Positions 40,777-48,958 of a DNA stretch of 48,958 nt are shown one piece after another. Numbering within the stretch: the stretch's first letter is position 1; each line of letters opens with the position of its first letter. Made by a program: the position numbers and the translations under genes. The notes below the pieces were generated by a model. That model had not been told where the DNA came from. It did not search any database and worked only from the letters and a program-made list of their open reading frames with translations. The DNA comes from an uncultured Bacilli bacterium (GTDB lineage: Bacteria > Bacillota_I > Bacilli_A > RF39 > UBA660), in assembly GCA_910579535.1 (NCBI GenBank), contig CAJTUR010000006.1, positions 1 through 48,958 on the forward strand, given 5' to 3'.

Positions 40777-40880
40777 AAATTCCACATTTGAAGCTGTCCC
40801 CTGAAGACAGCTTCTAAAAGAATAAAAAGGGGTTGACTAGTGTGATACTAGCACCAATTCGCTTTTAAGTGAATTGGTAG
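40745..40880 (-). ncRNA. Candidate small RNA, about 140 nt
   Basis: On the minus strand a promoter (40887-40915) is followed by three perfect hairpins and a terminator, with no ORF. The hairpins are ACCAATTC/GAATTGGT (40879-40854), CTAGT/ACTAG (40852-40838) and GAAGCTGTC/GACAGCTTC (about 40815-40791). The loop of the third holds CAGGGG, which can pair with the unpaired CCCCTTTTT just upstream (about 40834-40826), giving a possible pseudoknot. The C-rich stretch could otherwise pair with ribosome sites of mRNAs. I do not recognise a known family. Confidence 0.6.
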
Positions 40881-40886
40881 TTCATA

Positions 40887-40915
40887 TACTAATTGAAAAG
40901 GGTATTTTTGTCAAC
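40887..40915 (-). promoter_or_regulatory. Promoter of the candidate small RNA
   Basis: On the minus strand a perfect TTGACA (40915-40910) and TAGTAT (40892-40887) are 17 nt apart. Confidence 0.6.
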
Positions 40916-41107
40916 ACTTTTTAAAAAAAAATTGCATTTTTTTTTACTTTTTTTATCAATCAAATAAAAGTGTTACTGAATCAATAAAAAATGGTAGAAG
41001 GAAGTGTTTAAATTTTATAAAAAAATCTTTTCAGTAACACGTGCGTTATTATATTTATTAAGTGAAAGAAAGCAACTTGTTCGACAAAAGTTTTCAAAAA
41101 ATATACA

Positions 41108-41136
41108 TTTGTTTGTATTTTTTGCTATAATATAAT
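41108..41136 (+). promoter_or_regulatory. Promoter of recG
   Basis: TTTGTT (41108-41113) and TATAAT (41131-41136) are 17 nt apart. A second TATAAT with TG extension overlaps at 41126-41131. The start codon is only about 13 bp downstream, so the leader is very short. Confidence 0.55.
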
Positions 41137-41148
41137 CAGGAGAATAAT

Positions 41149-43122
41149 ATGGAATTACAAAGCATAAAAAAAATTGGAGTGAAAACCATCCCTCTTTTAA
41201 ATAAATTAAATATTTATACTCTAAAAGATTTAATTGAATATTATCCTTATCGTTATACTATTTATAAGCCCATTCATTTAAAAGAGGCAACAGAAGATTT
41301 AGTCGTAACCATTCAAGCCACGATTGAAAGTACTCCTAAGATTTCTTATATAAGAAGAAATTTTAATTCTTTAACGTTTAAAGCATTTGCTAGTGAACGT
41401 ATTATTAATGTGTCTATTTATAATCGAAGTTTTTTATATTCTAAATTAGAAATTGGTAAAAATATTACTTTAATAGGAAAATACGATCAGAAGAAAAATC
41501 GTTTTATTGCTAATGATCTTAAACTTTCTTGGATAAATGATTTAAAAATTGAACCGATTTATCATGTTGTTAAAGGATTAAAAAATAGTTTTTTTCCTAA
41601 TTTTATTTCAGAAGCTTTAGCGATAGAAGAGAGCGTGGATTATATCCCTCAATCGTATCTTGAAATTTATAAATTTATTGATAAAAAGCAAGCTCTTCAA
41701 TGGATTCATTTTCCTAAAACGGTGAATGAAATTAAACAGGCTCGATTAAGGCTTATCTATGAAGAATTTTTTGTATTTATGTTAAAAATTAATTATTTGA
41801 AATTACAAAGTCAGAAAGTAAAAGGGATCAAGAAAAATTTTGATGTGAATCAAGTGGATGCTTTTGTCTCTTCTTTACCTTTTCTTTTAACAACTGATCA
41901 AAAAAAAGCGTTAGATGACGTCCTTAAAGATTTGAAGAGTGAAAAGAAAATGAATCGCTTGATTCAAGGCGATGTTGGAAGTGGTAAAACTATTGTTGCA
42001 ACTATTGCCATTTATGCGACTTATTTAGGAGGGTTTCAAAGTGCTTTAATGGCTCCGACTGAAATTTTAGCAACACAGCATTATGAAACCATAAAAAAAC
42101 TTTTAGAACCTTTGAACGTTCAGGTTTCTTTATTAGTAGGAAGTTTAAAGAAGAAGGACCATCAGGCTATTGTAAAAGATTTAAGTGAAGGAAAAATTGA
42201 TGTTTTAATTGGAACGCATGCTCTTATTAGTCAAGATGTCACGTTTAAAAATTTAGGGTTTGTTGTAACGGATGAACAGCATCGTTTTGGTGTCAACCAA
42301 AGAAGCAATCTTCAAAATAAAGGCTTATTGCCTGATGTGATTTATATGAGTGCCACTCCTATTCCTAGAACCTATGCTTTAACGCTTTATCAGGATATGG
42401 CTATGAGCATTATTAAAACAAAACCTAGTGGTCGAAAAGAAATTCAAACCTATGTCAAGAAAGAAAGTGAACTAAAAGAAATTTTACAACATGTTTACGA
42501 AGAGATAAAAAAGGGACACCAAATTTATGTTGTAGCGCCTTCTATAGTAGAAAATGAAACCAATAATGATGTTATGAATTTAAAGAAAAATTTTGATGTG
42601 GCTTTTAATGGAAAAGTGAAAACCGCTATTTTGCATGGAAAGTTAAAAAATCAAGAAAAAGAAGAGATTATACGTTTGTTTCAAGAAAATGAGATTAAAA
42701 TTCTTATTGCAACAACGGTTATTGAAGTTGGTGTGGATGTTCATAATGCTACTATGATTTTAATTTTTAATGCGGAGTTATTTGGATTAGCGACGTTACA
42801 CCAATTAAGAGGACGGGTAGGAAGAAACGATTTAGACAGTTTTTGTTATTTAATTAGTGATACGGATACAGAGCGATTAAAAGTTTTAGAAGCTTCAAAT
42901 GATGGTTTTTATATTAGTGAACAGGATTTTTTAATGCGAAAAGAAGGGGACTTGTTTGGTACAAAACAAAGTGGTGAGTTTATTTTTAAAATTGGGGATA
43001 TTAAAAAAGATTTCAAGATTTTAATGCAAGCGAAGAAAGATAGTGAAGATTTTTTAAAAAGTGAAAAAGTAAAAGATGCAAAATATTTAGAACTTTTAAA
43101 AGGCATTGAAATTGTTGATTAG
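41149..43122 (+). CDS. recG: ATP-dependent DNA helicase RecG
   Basis: The 657-aa length is near the usual 670-690. The order is that of RecG: an N-terminal wedge with OB-fold (LTLIGKYDQKKNRF, about 50-150), then the two helicase lobes with Walker A GDVGSGKT at 274-281, MAPTEILATQHY, the DEQH box at 375-378 in VTDEQHRFGVNQR, SATPIPRT, and motifs V/VI ATTVIEVGVDVHNA and HQLRGRVGRN. The end carries the TRG-like SNDGFYISEQDFLMRKEGDLFGTKQSG. It drives regression of stalled replication forks and branch migration. The GH25 gene follows after 9 bp with its own ribosome site. Confidence 0.96.
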   Translation: MELQSIKKIGVKTIPLLNKLNIYTLKDLIEYYPYRYTIYKPIHLKEATEDLVVTIQATIESTPKISYIRRNFNSLTFKAFASERIINVSIYNRSFLYSKLEIGKNITLIGKYDQKKNRFIANDLKLSWINDLKIEPIYHVVKGLKNSFFPNFISEALAIEESVDYIPQSYLEIYKFIDKKQALQWIHFPKTVNEIKQARLRLIYEEFFVFMLKINYLKLQSQKVKGIKKNFDVNQVDAFVSSLPFLLTTDQKKALDDVLKDLKSEKKMNRLIQGDVGSGKTIVATIAIYATYLGGFQSALMAPTEILATQHYETIKKLLEPLNVQVSLLVGSLKKKDHQAIVKDLSEGKIDVLIGTHALISQDVTFKNLGFVVTDEQHRFGVNQRSNLQNKGLLPDVIYMSATPIPRTYALTLYQDMAMSIIKTKPSGRKEIQTYVKKESELKEILQHVYEEIKKGHQIYVVAPSIVENETNNDVMNLKKNFDVAFNGKVKTAILHGKLKNQEKEEIIRLFQENEIKILIATTVIEVGVDVHNATMILIFNAELFGLATLHQLRGRVGRNDLDSFCYLISDTDTERLKVLEASNDGFYISEQDFLMRKEGDLFGTKQSGEFIFKIGDIKKDFKILMQAKKDSEDFLKSEKVKDAKYLELLKGIEIVD

Positions 43123-43131
43123 GAGGTTTTT

Positions 43132-44355
43132 ATGAATAAGAAAAGAGTTATATTAATGCTAGTGAGTATTGGTTTTATAGGAATTGTTTTCTTTATTGGC
43201 ATTCGTATCGTACATTATTTAAGAGTTAAATACGCTAAGATTGAAGTCACTTTGACGCAAGATTTAATCCTTCCTTTTACAGAAAAGAAAAAAGTTTCGG
43301 ATTTTATTTTGAGTATAAATGGAGAAATTCTTGATGATTATGTGATTGATTCTACTTCTCTTGGAGAAAAAGAGGTGCTTTTTAAATTTAAAAACGATGA
43401 GGGGATTGTTGTTTCGTATCACTTTGAGGTCAATGTCGTGGATCGTGTTCCTCCAGTGGTATGGCTTAATAGTAGTTATAGTATTCAAAAAGGAGAGACG
43501 GTTCCTTTAACGGACAAGATTTTATGTGGAGATAATGAGGATGCTCATCCAACGTGTTCAGTCATTGGAAATTACGATGTTCATACGGTAGGAAGTTATC
43601 CTTTGGAATTTGTAGCTACGGATCGAAGTGGAAATAGTACAAAACAAAATTTTACCCTTTATGTGACTGAACCAAAGAAACCAGGGACGAATTCAAGTTC
43701 TGTTCCCAAAAAAAGAACGCTTTTTAGCGAGGTGGTAGCTTCTCATAAAAATGAGTTTACTAAAATTGGTCTTGATGTTTCAAAATGGCAAGGAGAAATT
43801 GATTTTGAAGCTTTAAAAAATGCGGGAGTCGAGTTTATTTTTATTCGAGTTGGAGGAACAAGAGGAACAGGAAAAGACTATTTTGTTGATGAGTATTTTA
43901 AACGAAATATCGAAGAAGCGAATCGTTATGGGATTGAAGTTGGCATTTATTTTTATTCGTACGCCAATTCAAATGAGTTAGCTAAACAAGATGCTTTATG
44001 GGTCATTGAACAAATAAAAGGGTATAATGTGTCTCTTCCTATTGCGTTTGATTGGGAGAATTGGAGTTCTTTTAATCAGTATCACTTAAGTTTTTTTGGA
44101 CTAACGGATATGGCTACTACCTTTTTAAATACGGTTAAAGAACATGGCTATGAAGGGCTTTTGTATAGTAGTAAAAATTATTTAGAAAAGTTATGGCTAC
44201 CTACTGAGTTTGATACTTGGCTTGCTCATTATGTGAGTGATTTTTCAAAGAAATCGAGTTATGAAGGCCATTATACGTTTTGGCAATTGTGTCAAGATGG
44301 AAAAGTAGAGGGCATTAAAGGGGATGTAGATATCGATATTATGTATTTAAATTGA
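43132..44355 (+). CDS. GH25 muramidase with N-terminal anchor and Ig-like domain
   Basis: The protein has 407 aa: a membrane anchor at about 6-28, an Ig-like (DUF5011-type) region at about 100-185 (VDRVPPVVWLNSSYSIQKGE, GSYPLEFVATDRSGN), a Ser/Pro linker, and a GH25 catalytic domain at about 210-405. Catalytic residues are visible: D215 in GLDVSKWQG, and the D307/E309 pair in FDWEN. It should cut MurNAc-GlcNAc bonds in peptidoglycan at the cell surface. AGGAGG precedes the ATG. It is likely co-transcribed with recG by proximity only. Confidence 0.92.
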   Translation: MNKKRVILMLVSIGFIGIVFFIGIRIVHYLRVKYAKIEVTLTQDLILPFTEKKKVSDFILSINGEILDDYVIDSTSLGEKEVLFKFKNDEGIVVSYHFEVNVVDRVPPVVWLNSSYSIQKGETVPLTDKILCGDNEDAHPTCSVIGNYDVHTVGSYPLEFVATDRSGNSTKQNFTLYVTEPKKPGTNSSSVPKKRTLFSEVVASHKNEFTKIGLDVSKWQGEIDFEALKNAGVEFIFIRVGGTRGTGKDYFVDEYFKRNIEEANRYGIEVGIYFYSYANSNELAKQDALWVIEQIKGYNVSLPIAFDWENWSSFNQYHLSFFGLTDMATTFLNTVKEHGYEGLLYSSKNYLEKLWLPTEFDTWLAHYVSDFSKKSSYEGHYTFWQLCQDGKVEGIKGDVDIDIMYLN

Positions 44356-44428
44356 TATTACCAAAAATTGGATATAAAAAGATTAGTAGAAATAAAATAT
44401 TTTTTCATACTAAATGTAGGTGGTAAAC

Positions 44429-44770
44429 ATGAAAAAACTTTTTATTTCTTTTATTTTGGTCATGTGTTTTTCTCTAAATGTTTTTAATGCATCTAGTAAA
44501 AATAATTGTTCAGAGGAAATTATTTTAGAAAACGTGAATTCGAATGATTTACTTAATTATATTTATGATAATCACTTGCTTGATAAGATTTTAAGAGTGT
44601 GTTCTAAAGATTTGTGTAGTAGTCTAAATGCTACTCAAATTGAAAGTGATATTAAAACTTTTGTGAATAAAAACATTCGTTATTTATTTGGGATAGATGA
44701 AGAAGAGGGATTAAATGCCCAGTTGAAAGGTTTTAAAATAGAAAAAATTGTTATCAATTCTTGTGTTTAA
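44429..44770 (+). CDS. Small secreted protein of unknown function
   Basis: ATG 44429 (MKKLFISFILVMCFSLNVFNASS) has AGGTGG 7 nt upstream and begins a typical signal peptide with a cleavage site near NAS-S. The mature part of about 90 residues has four or five Cys, including CSKDLCSSL, which suggest disulphide bonds outside the cell. No family is recognised. Its end overlaps the convergent YtqA gene by 17 bp. Confidence 0.7.
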   Translation: MKKLFISFILVMCFSLNVFNASSKNNCSEEIILENVNSNDLLNYIYDNHLLDKILRVCSKDLCSSLNATQIESDIKTFVNKNIRYLFGIDEEEGLNAQLKGFKIEKIVINSCV

Positions 44771-45698
44771 TCTTTTTTCCTTGATATGTGTTTCTTTTTT
44801 TCATTTCTTTATCAATATCATTTAAAACGGTGAATTTTTTGATTAACCATGTTGGCGTTACCAGTTCTTCTATTTTGGGGTCGCCAGTAATACGATGAAT
44901 AACAATGTTTGGATTTAAATGTTCTAATTGCTCTATAACAATATCAATGTATTCTTCTTTTGATAATATAGGAAAGGGTTGGGTTTTGTAAAGGGTTTCT
45001 AGAGGAGTTTCTTTTAGAATGTGAAGCATGTGAATTTTTATTCCATCTATTTTTAAATCGTTTAGTAGTCGAGCGGTTTTGATCATATCTTCTTTGGTAT
45101 CGTTTGGAAGACCATTGATGATATGAGCAACGACTTTTATGTTTCTTTCTTTTAATCTGTGTACACAATCAATAAAATTTTTTACACCGTGTCCTCGATT
45201 GATTAATTTTAACGTTTGCTCATTACAACTTTGAAGCCCAAGTTCAACGGTTAAAAATGTTTTTTTATTTAATTCGGTTAAGTAGTCTAAGACTTCATTT
45301 GAAATGGCATCACTTCGGGTCGCAATGGCTAAACCTACGACGTTTGGTAGGTTTAAGATGCTTTCGTATTTTTCTTTTAAGATCGTTAAAGGAGCATAGG
45401 TATTAGTATTTGCTTGGAAATAGCCTATGTAAAGCGCATTGAGCCATTTTTTTTCAGTTATGTTTTTAACTTCATAGAATTGTTCTATTAAAGATTTATT
45501 TTTAGTGAGATCGTAATCGTTGCTTCCATGGGCACAAAAGATACAGCCTGAGCCATTTTTAAAATTAGGGCAAGAAAAATTGGCATTTAAACTGACTTTA
45601 AAGACTTTTTGATGAAAAAGGGAACGATAATAATAATTTAAAGTATGGTATCTTTTGTTATCTAAACTATAAGGGAACGATAAATTTTTGTTATTCAT
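44754..45698 (-). CDS. Radical SAM protein, YtqA family (TIGR01212)
   Basis: The 314-aa protein has the unusual iron-sulphur motif of this family: C43, C52 and C55 in CPNFKNGSGCIFC (CX8CX2C). Other features are YIGYFQANTNTYAPL, GLAIATRSDAI, TVELGLQSCNEQTLKLINRGH and VVAHIINGLPNDTKEDMIKTA, all typical of Elp3/YtqA-like radical SAM enzymes. The substrate is not established; a tRNA-related role has been considered. AGGAGG precedes the ATG. The gene is convergent with the small secreted protein. Confidence 0.9.
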   Translation of the reverse strand: MNNKNLSFPYSLDNKRYHTLNYYYRSLFHQKVFKVSLNANFSCPNFKNGSGCIFCAHGSNDYDLTKNKSLIEQFYEVKNITEKKWLNALYIGYFQANTNTYAPLTILKEKYESILNLPNVVGLAIATRSDAISNEVLDYLTELNKKTFLTVELGLQSCNEQTLKLINRGHGVKNFIDCVHRLKERNIKVVAHIINGLPNDTKEDMIKTARLLNDLKIDGIKIHMLHILKETPLETLYKTQPFPILSKEEYIDIVIEQLEHLNPNIVIHRITGDPKIEELVTPTWLIKKFTVLNDIDKEMKKRNTYQGKKIKHKN

Positions 45699-46017
45699 AT
45701 AACCTCCTCTGTCTTTTTTATTTTAACAAAAATTTTATTTTATGGAAAATTTTTTAAGTAAGTGAACAAAAAGCTCAAATAAGACGTATACCTATGATAG
45801 TGTAGGGGAGCTAAAGGTTAAATTTAATAGAAGATGTCTAAAAACTTGATATAAAACCATTATATTATCAAACATATAAATAAATTTACATTTTATGTAT
45901 TGAAATGTGTGAACACTTAATATTTTCCATTTCTATTATGGAAATTTTTGTTTGTTAAGTTGTTTTGTTTTTTTTAGTATGTTAAAATAAAGGTAATAAT
46001 AAAGGGTGATTGTAACG
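45699..46017 (+). other. Intergenic region before the GH31 gene
   Basis: It holds a terminator-like hairpin TTTCCAT / ATGGAAA with a T run (45924-45950) and a promoter TTGTTT-17-TAAAAT (45960-45988). The hairpin has no obvious gene upstream on the plus strand, so it may end a short untranslated transcript. I see no ORF. Confidence 0.5.
45960..45988 (+). promoter_or_regulatory. Promoter of the GH31 gene
   Basis: TTGTTT (45960-45965) and TAAAAT (45983-45988) are 17 nt apart, 30 bp before the start codon. Confidence 0.55.
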
Positions 46018-48411
46018 ATGGATGAATATTTTAAAATCGATTATTCTCATAATAAAGCTAAAGATAGTGTTGTTTTTAAGGGAAAAAAATATCGTATTTC
46101 TATTTTAACTGAACGTTTGATTCGTTTGGAATATAATGAAACAGGTGAGTTTTTTGATGCTTTAACTCAACGAGTTATTAATCGTGACTTTCCAATTCCA
46201 GCTTATGAAATAAGAGAAGATAAACGTTTTTTAGAACTTTCTACTAAGTATTTTAAATTAACGTATGCGAAAGAAAAACCTTTTCAAGCTAGTATTGTTG
46301 CTCCAGATGCCAATTTAAAAGTAGTGTTACAAAATACCGATAAGATGTGGTATTTTAATCATCCAGAAGCAAGAAATTTTAAAGGAACAGGTGTCAGTTT
46401 AGATGAAAATAGTACAAAAGCGACTTTTAGTAAAGGACTCTATTCTACCGATGGCTTTGCTTCATTAGATGATTCAGACTCACTTATTATTAGTGAGAGT
46501 GGTGAGTTAATCCAACCAACTAAAAAGCGAGTGGATACTTATCTTTTTATTTATCGAAGAGATTTTGGACTGTGTTTAAGAGATTATTTTATGTTAACAG
46601 GAAGACCAGCCTTAATTCCTCGCTATGCTTTAGGAATCTGGTGGAATAAAGAGGATGTGTATAGTTTTGAAGATACTAAAAAATTACTAGGTTCTTTTGC
46701 ACATAATAAAATCCCTTATTCGGTTTTGCTTTTGGGAAATCATTGGCATACGAAAACAGACTTAATTAAAACAGGGTATACGTTTAGTGAAAGTTTATTT
46801 CCAAATCCAAAAGAGTTTGTAAAATACATGCATGAGCGAGGGGTGCGAGTCGGCATCACTTTAGATCCTAGTGAGGGAATTAGTAAACAAGAAAAAAACT
46901 ATCCATTAATTAAAGAAAATTTAAATTTAACAGATGATAAAACGATTCCTTTTAATATTTTTGATGCTCGTTTCATTAAAGAATATTTTTATAATTTGAT
47001 TCATCCTTTAAATGATTTGGGTATCGATTTTTATTTTTTAGATTATTATAATAAAAAGGATCTGGCTACACTTAATGCCTTAAATTATTATCATTTTAAT
47101 GATTATAAAAGGTATGTGAATCATCGTGGAATACTTCTAAGTCGAAATGGACTTGTTGCTTCTCATCGACTACCTGTTTATTATTCTGGTAAAACTCAAG
47201 TGAGCTGGGCTACACTTAAACTTCTTCCTTTTTATAATTCGACTGCAAGCAATATTGGTCTTTCTTGGTGGAGTCATGACATTGGTGGGCATCAAGATGG
47301 TATTGAAGATGGAGAACTTTACTTACGTTATGTTCAATTAGGAACATTTAGTCCAATTTTTCGCTTTAGTGCTAAATTTGGTCATTATTATAAAAGAGAA
47401 CCTTGGCGATGGAATGTTCAAACACTTAATATTGTAAGGGATTATTGTACTTTAAGACATCGTTTGATTCCTTATTTATATAGTGAAGCTTATAAATATC
47501 ATTCTACAGGGTTACCTTTAGTCCAACCACTGTATTATCAAAAGCCAGAGGTCTACGATGAACCAGCTTATAAAAATGAATATACGTTTGGCACCGAGTT
47601 ATTTGTGGCCCCTATAACGATGAAAAAGGATCGTGTGATGAACCGAGCAATTGAAAAGTTGTTTTTACCTAATGGAATGTGGTATGATTTTAATACGGGT
47701 AAAAAGTTTCCTGGAAATAAAAGATACATGGCTTTTTATAAAGATGAAGATTATCCTGTTTTTGCTAAAGCTGGAGCGATTGTTCCATTAGCTCTTTTGG
47801 AAGATAATATAAATGTGACGAATCCTCCTAAAGCTTTAGAAGTACATGTTTTTCCAGGAAAAAGTAATCTTTATAAACTTTATGAAGATGATGGGTACTC
47901 TTCTTTGTATGAAAAAGGGTATTATATTATGACCCACATTGATTATAATTATTTACAGAATAACTATACCTTAATTGTTCATCCTGTAGAAGGAAAGACG
48001 GGAATTATTCCACCTAATCGAGATTATAAAATTCGTTTTAGAAATACGAGAGAGGCAGATGAGGTGATTGTATATGTCAATAAAGATGTTGTGATTCCAA
48101 AGTGTTATGTGGATGAAAATGATTTTATTATTGAAGTTAAAAATGTGCCAACAAATGGTCAATTAACAATTAATTGCAAGGGTAAGGATATTGAAATTGA
48201 TGCAGTGCGTATTATTAACGAAGAAGTGGATTCTATTATTAGTGATTTACAAATAGAAACCCGTTTGAAAGATAAAATTGCTCGAGTTTTCTTTAGTGAT
48301 TTAGACATCAAGAAAAAAAGAGTCCGAATAAAAAAATTAAAAAAAGATGGACTAGAGAGCCTATACGTAAGAATGTTTTTTAAATTATTAGAATACATTA
48401 AAGAATTGTAG
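46018..48411 (+). CDS. Glycoside hydrolase family 31 (alpha-glucosidase-like)
   Basis: ATG 46018 (MDEYFKIDYSHN) is preferred, with AAAGGGTGA about 10 nt upstream; 797 aa. The N-terminal beta-sandwich (RLIRLEYNETGEFFDALTQRV) and the (beta/alpha)8 barrel follow GH31 order: PRYALGIWWNK, the nucleophile region FYFLDYYNKKD with D342, and the acid/base region SWWSHDIGGH with D421, then FSPIFRFSAKFGHYYKREPW and the C-terminal beta domains. No signal peptide is seen, so it is cytosolic. It probably cleaves alpha-glucosides or related oligosaccharides. The C-terminal 90 residues are charged and helical, unlike standard GH31, and may be an added module. Confidence 0.9.
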   Translation: MDEYFKIDYSHNKAKDSVVFKGKKYRISILTERLIRLEYNETGEFFDALTQRVINRDFPIPAYEIREDKRFLELSTKYFKLTYAKEKPFQASIVAPDANLKVVLQNTDKMWYFNHPEARNFKGTGVSLDENSTKATFSKGLYSTDGFASLDDSDSLIISESGELIQPTKKRVDTYLFIYRRDFGLCLRDYFMLTGRPALIPRYALGIWWNKEDVYSFEDTKKLLGSFAHNKIPYSVLLLGNHWHTKTDLIKTGYTFSESLFPNPKEFVKYMHERGVRVGITLDPSEGISKQEKNYPLIKENLNLTDDKTIPFNIFDARFIKEYFYNLIHPLNDLGIDFYFLDYYNKKDLATLNALNYYHFNDYKRYVNHRGILLSRNGLVASHRLPVYYSGKTQVSWATLKLLPFYNSTASNIGLSWWSHDIGGHQDGIEDGELYLRYVQLGTFSPIFRFSAKFGHYYKREPWRWNVQTLNIVRDYCTLRHRLIPYLYSEAYKYHSTGLPLVQPLYYQKPEVYDEPAYKNEYTFGTELFVAPITMKKDRVMNRAIEKLFLPNGMWYDFNTGKKFPGNKRYMAFYKDEDYPVFAKAGAIVPLALLEDNINVTNPPKALEVHVFPGKSNLYKLYEDDGYSSLYEKGYYIMTHIDYNYLQNNYTLIVHPVEGKTGIIPPNRDYKIRFRNTREADEVIVYVNKDVVIPKCYVDENDFIIEVKNVPTNGQLTINCKGKDIEIDAVRIINEEVDSIISDLQIETRLKDKIARVFFSDLDIKKKRVRIKKLKKDGLESLYVRMFFKLLEYIKEL

Positions 48412-48430
48412 TATATAAGGAGGAAATTTT

Positions 48431-48877
48431 ATTAAAAGAGTGGCATTAGATGGTATTTATGTACAAAAAAAAGATATTTTATCTATTTATTCTATTTATG
48501 GAATTTTACCAACTCGTTTAATGGATAAGATTTTTCCAGAAGTTTTTTATAATAATCATTATAATATAGAAGAATATGTGCTCATTAATGAAACGATTGA
48601 TATAAATACGATTAATAGTTTTGAATGGATTGTCGATTATGATGAATTGTGTGAACGTTCTTTAGAAGAGTTACGTGAAATGGTTCTTATTAAAACTGAA
48701 AGATCAAAAGAGCTTAATGATAAATTTGTAAATATGTCAAAAGATTTAAGAGCAGAAGAATTTATTAGTGAAATTAAAAGCTTAGATTATGAAATTCAAG
48801 AAATTAAAGATGTGATTCTTGAAAAAGAAAGAAACCTTAAATTTAATTTTGGTGAGAAAGAAGATTTGAAACGTTAA
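48431..48877 (+). CDS. Small coiled-coil protein, probable ATT start
   Basis: A perfect AGGAGG (48418-48423) is followed after 7 nt by ATT 48431, which starts in frame as (I/M)KRVALDGIYVQKKDIL. The next GTG (48440) is 16 nt away, too far for that site. So ATT initiation, or a mutated ATG, is likely; the product then has 148 aa. The C-terminal half (about 80-140) is a charged coiled coil with heptad-like Leu/Ile spacing. There is no membrane segment. The family is not recognised. It lies 19 bp after GH31, probably in the same transcript. Confidence 0.7.
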   Translation: MKRVALDGIYVQKKDILSIYSIYGILPTRLMDKIFPEVFYNNHYNIEEYVLINETIDINTINSFEWIVDYDELCERSLEELREMVLIKTERSKELNDKFVNMSKDLRAEEFISEIKSLDYEIQEIKDVILEKERNLKFNFGEKEDLKR

Positions 48878-48911
48878 AATCTTTTTTTATTTGATAAAAA
48901 ATGGTAAGTGA

Positions 48912-48918
48912 TATATAA
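48912..48918 (+). promoter_or_regulatory. -10-like box at the window end
   Basis: A TATAAT inside TGATATATAAT suggests a promoter for a gene beyond the window; the -35 is not clear. Confidence 0.35.
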
Positions 48919-48958
48919 TTGAATTACAAATAAGGTAAGAACTTTATTTGGTTATAGA

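Noticed and set aside
40833..40916. tRNA-like cloverleaf on the plus strand (GTTGAC/GTCAAC closing stem with three arms)
   Set aside because: No T-loop GTTCRA, no proper D or anticodon arm, and no promoter on that strand. The minus-strand reading gives promoter, hairpins and terminator in order.
1..48958. UGA read as tryptophan (mycoplasma code)
   Set aside because: Several genes end properly at TGA and tryptophans are encoded by TGG throughout.
1..48958. CRISPR arrays or intact insertion sequences
   Set aside because: No regularly spaced repeats and no transposase gene seen; the only mobile-element gene is the broken integrase.

Overview
This window is chromosomal DNA from a very AT-rich, low-GC Gram-positive bacterium. 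The best fit is an uncultured gut member of the Bacilli (RF39/Mycoplasmatota-like or Erysipelotrichales-like); this is inferred from gene content, not from a marker-gene search. TGA is used as a normal stop codon (for example in the Abi gene), so this is not a UGA-Trp mycoplasma. Typical Firmicutes traits are a T-box leader, strong AGGAGG ribosome sites, TTGACA-17-TATAAT promoters, a PadR/HAAS pair, a TasA/camelysin-like protein and CCA-encoding tRNA genes.

Layout. 0-4.5 kb: a membrane-anchored surface protein, then on the minus strand a tRNA-Gly and an approximately 500-nt structured RNA gene with its own consensus promoter and terminator, then a lipoprotein, a TasA-like protein and a single-pass membrane protein. 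4.5-9.3 kb: a phenylalanine-type T-box leader and the operon cutA, SDR, pheS, pheT. 9.4-12.3 kb: an orphan ORF running into an OmpR-type response regulator that lacks its receiver N-terminus, plus a histidine kinase. 12.5-16.3 kb: a CwlD-like amidase, a zinc-PLC-like protein, and an Abi_2 (HEPN-motif) gene one base upstream of an HtrA-type protease. 16.3-20.8 kb: a COG2426 membrane protein, a degenerate histidine-phosphatase-like protein, a frameshifted greA, a Cys-rich small protein, ASCH, PduL, a dihydrouridine synthase and an MntP/YtaF-like protein. 21-29.7 kb: a paralogue of the first surface protein, a fused ABC transporter, PadR-HAAS, a single-ring ClpB-like ATPase, a DUF4406-like protein and a diaminopentanoate-dehydrogenase-like oxidoreductase. 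29.8-33.3 kb: tRNA-His followed by a decaying accessory island (broken tyrosine integrase, orphan protein, frameshifted metallo-hydrolase, gene relic). 33.3-40.5 kb: a Cys-motif membrane protein, a GT2/GT-C glycosylation pair, DUF2000 and pyruvate:ferredoxin oxidoreductase. 40.5-41.1 kb: a 634-bp gap that appears to encode a minus-strand small RNA. 41.1 kb to the end: recG, GH25 muramidase, a small secreted protein, a YtqA-type radical SAM protein, GH31 and a small coiled-coil protein.

Working together: pyruvate:ferredoxin oxidoreductase and PduL give a plausible pyruvate to acetyl-CoA to acetyl-phosphate route in an anaerobic fermenter. The GT2/GT-C pair, GH25, amidase, HtrA and surface proteins point to active envelope remodelling.

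The most unusual items are: (1) the large structured RNA beside tRNA-Gly; (2) an exact 38-bp match between the start of the broken integrase and the interior of the ABC transporter gene, which looks like an attachment-site core; (3) a candidate small RNA near 40.8 kb; (4) the Abi-HtrA pair; (5) three enzymes or regulators with catalytic or structural elements missing (SDR, histidine phosphatase, response regulator); and (6) three homopolymer frameshifts (greA, metallo-hydrolase, integrase). No CRISPR array, rRNA operon or intact insertion sequence was seen.
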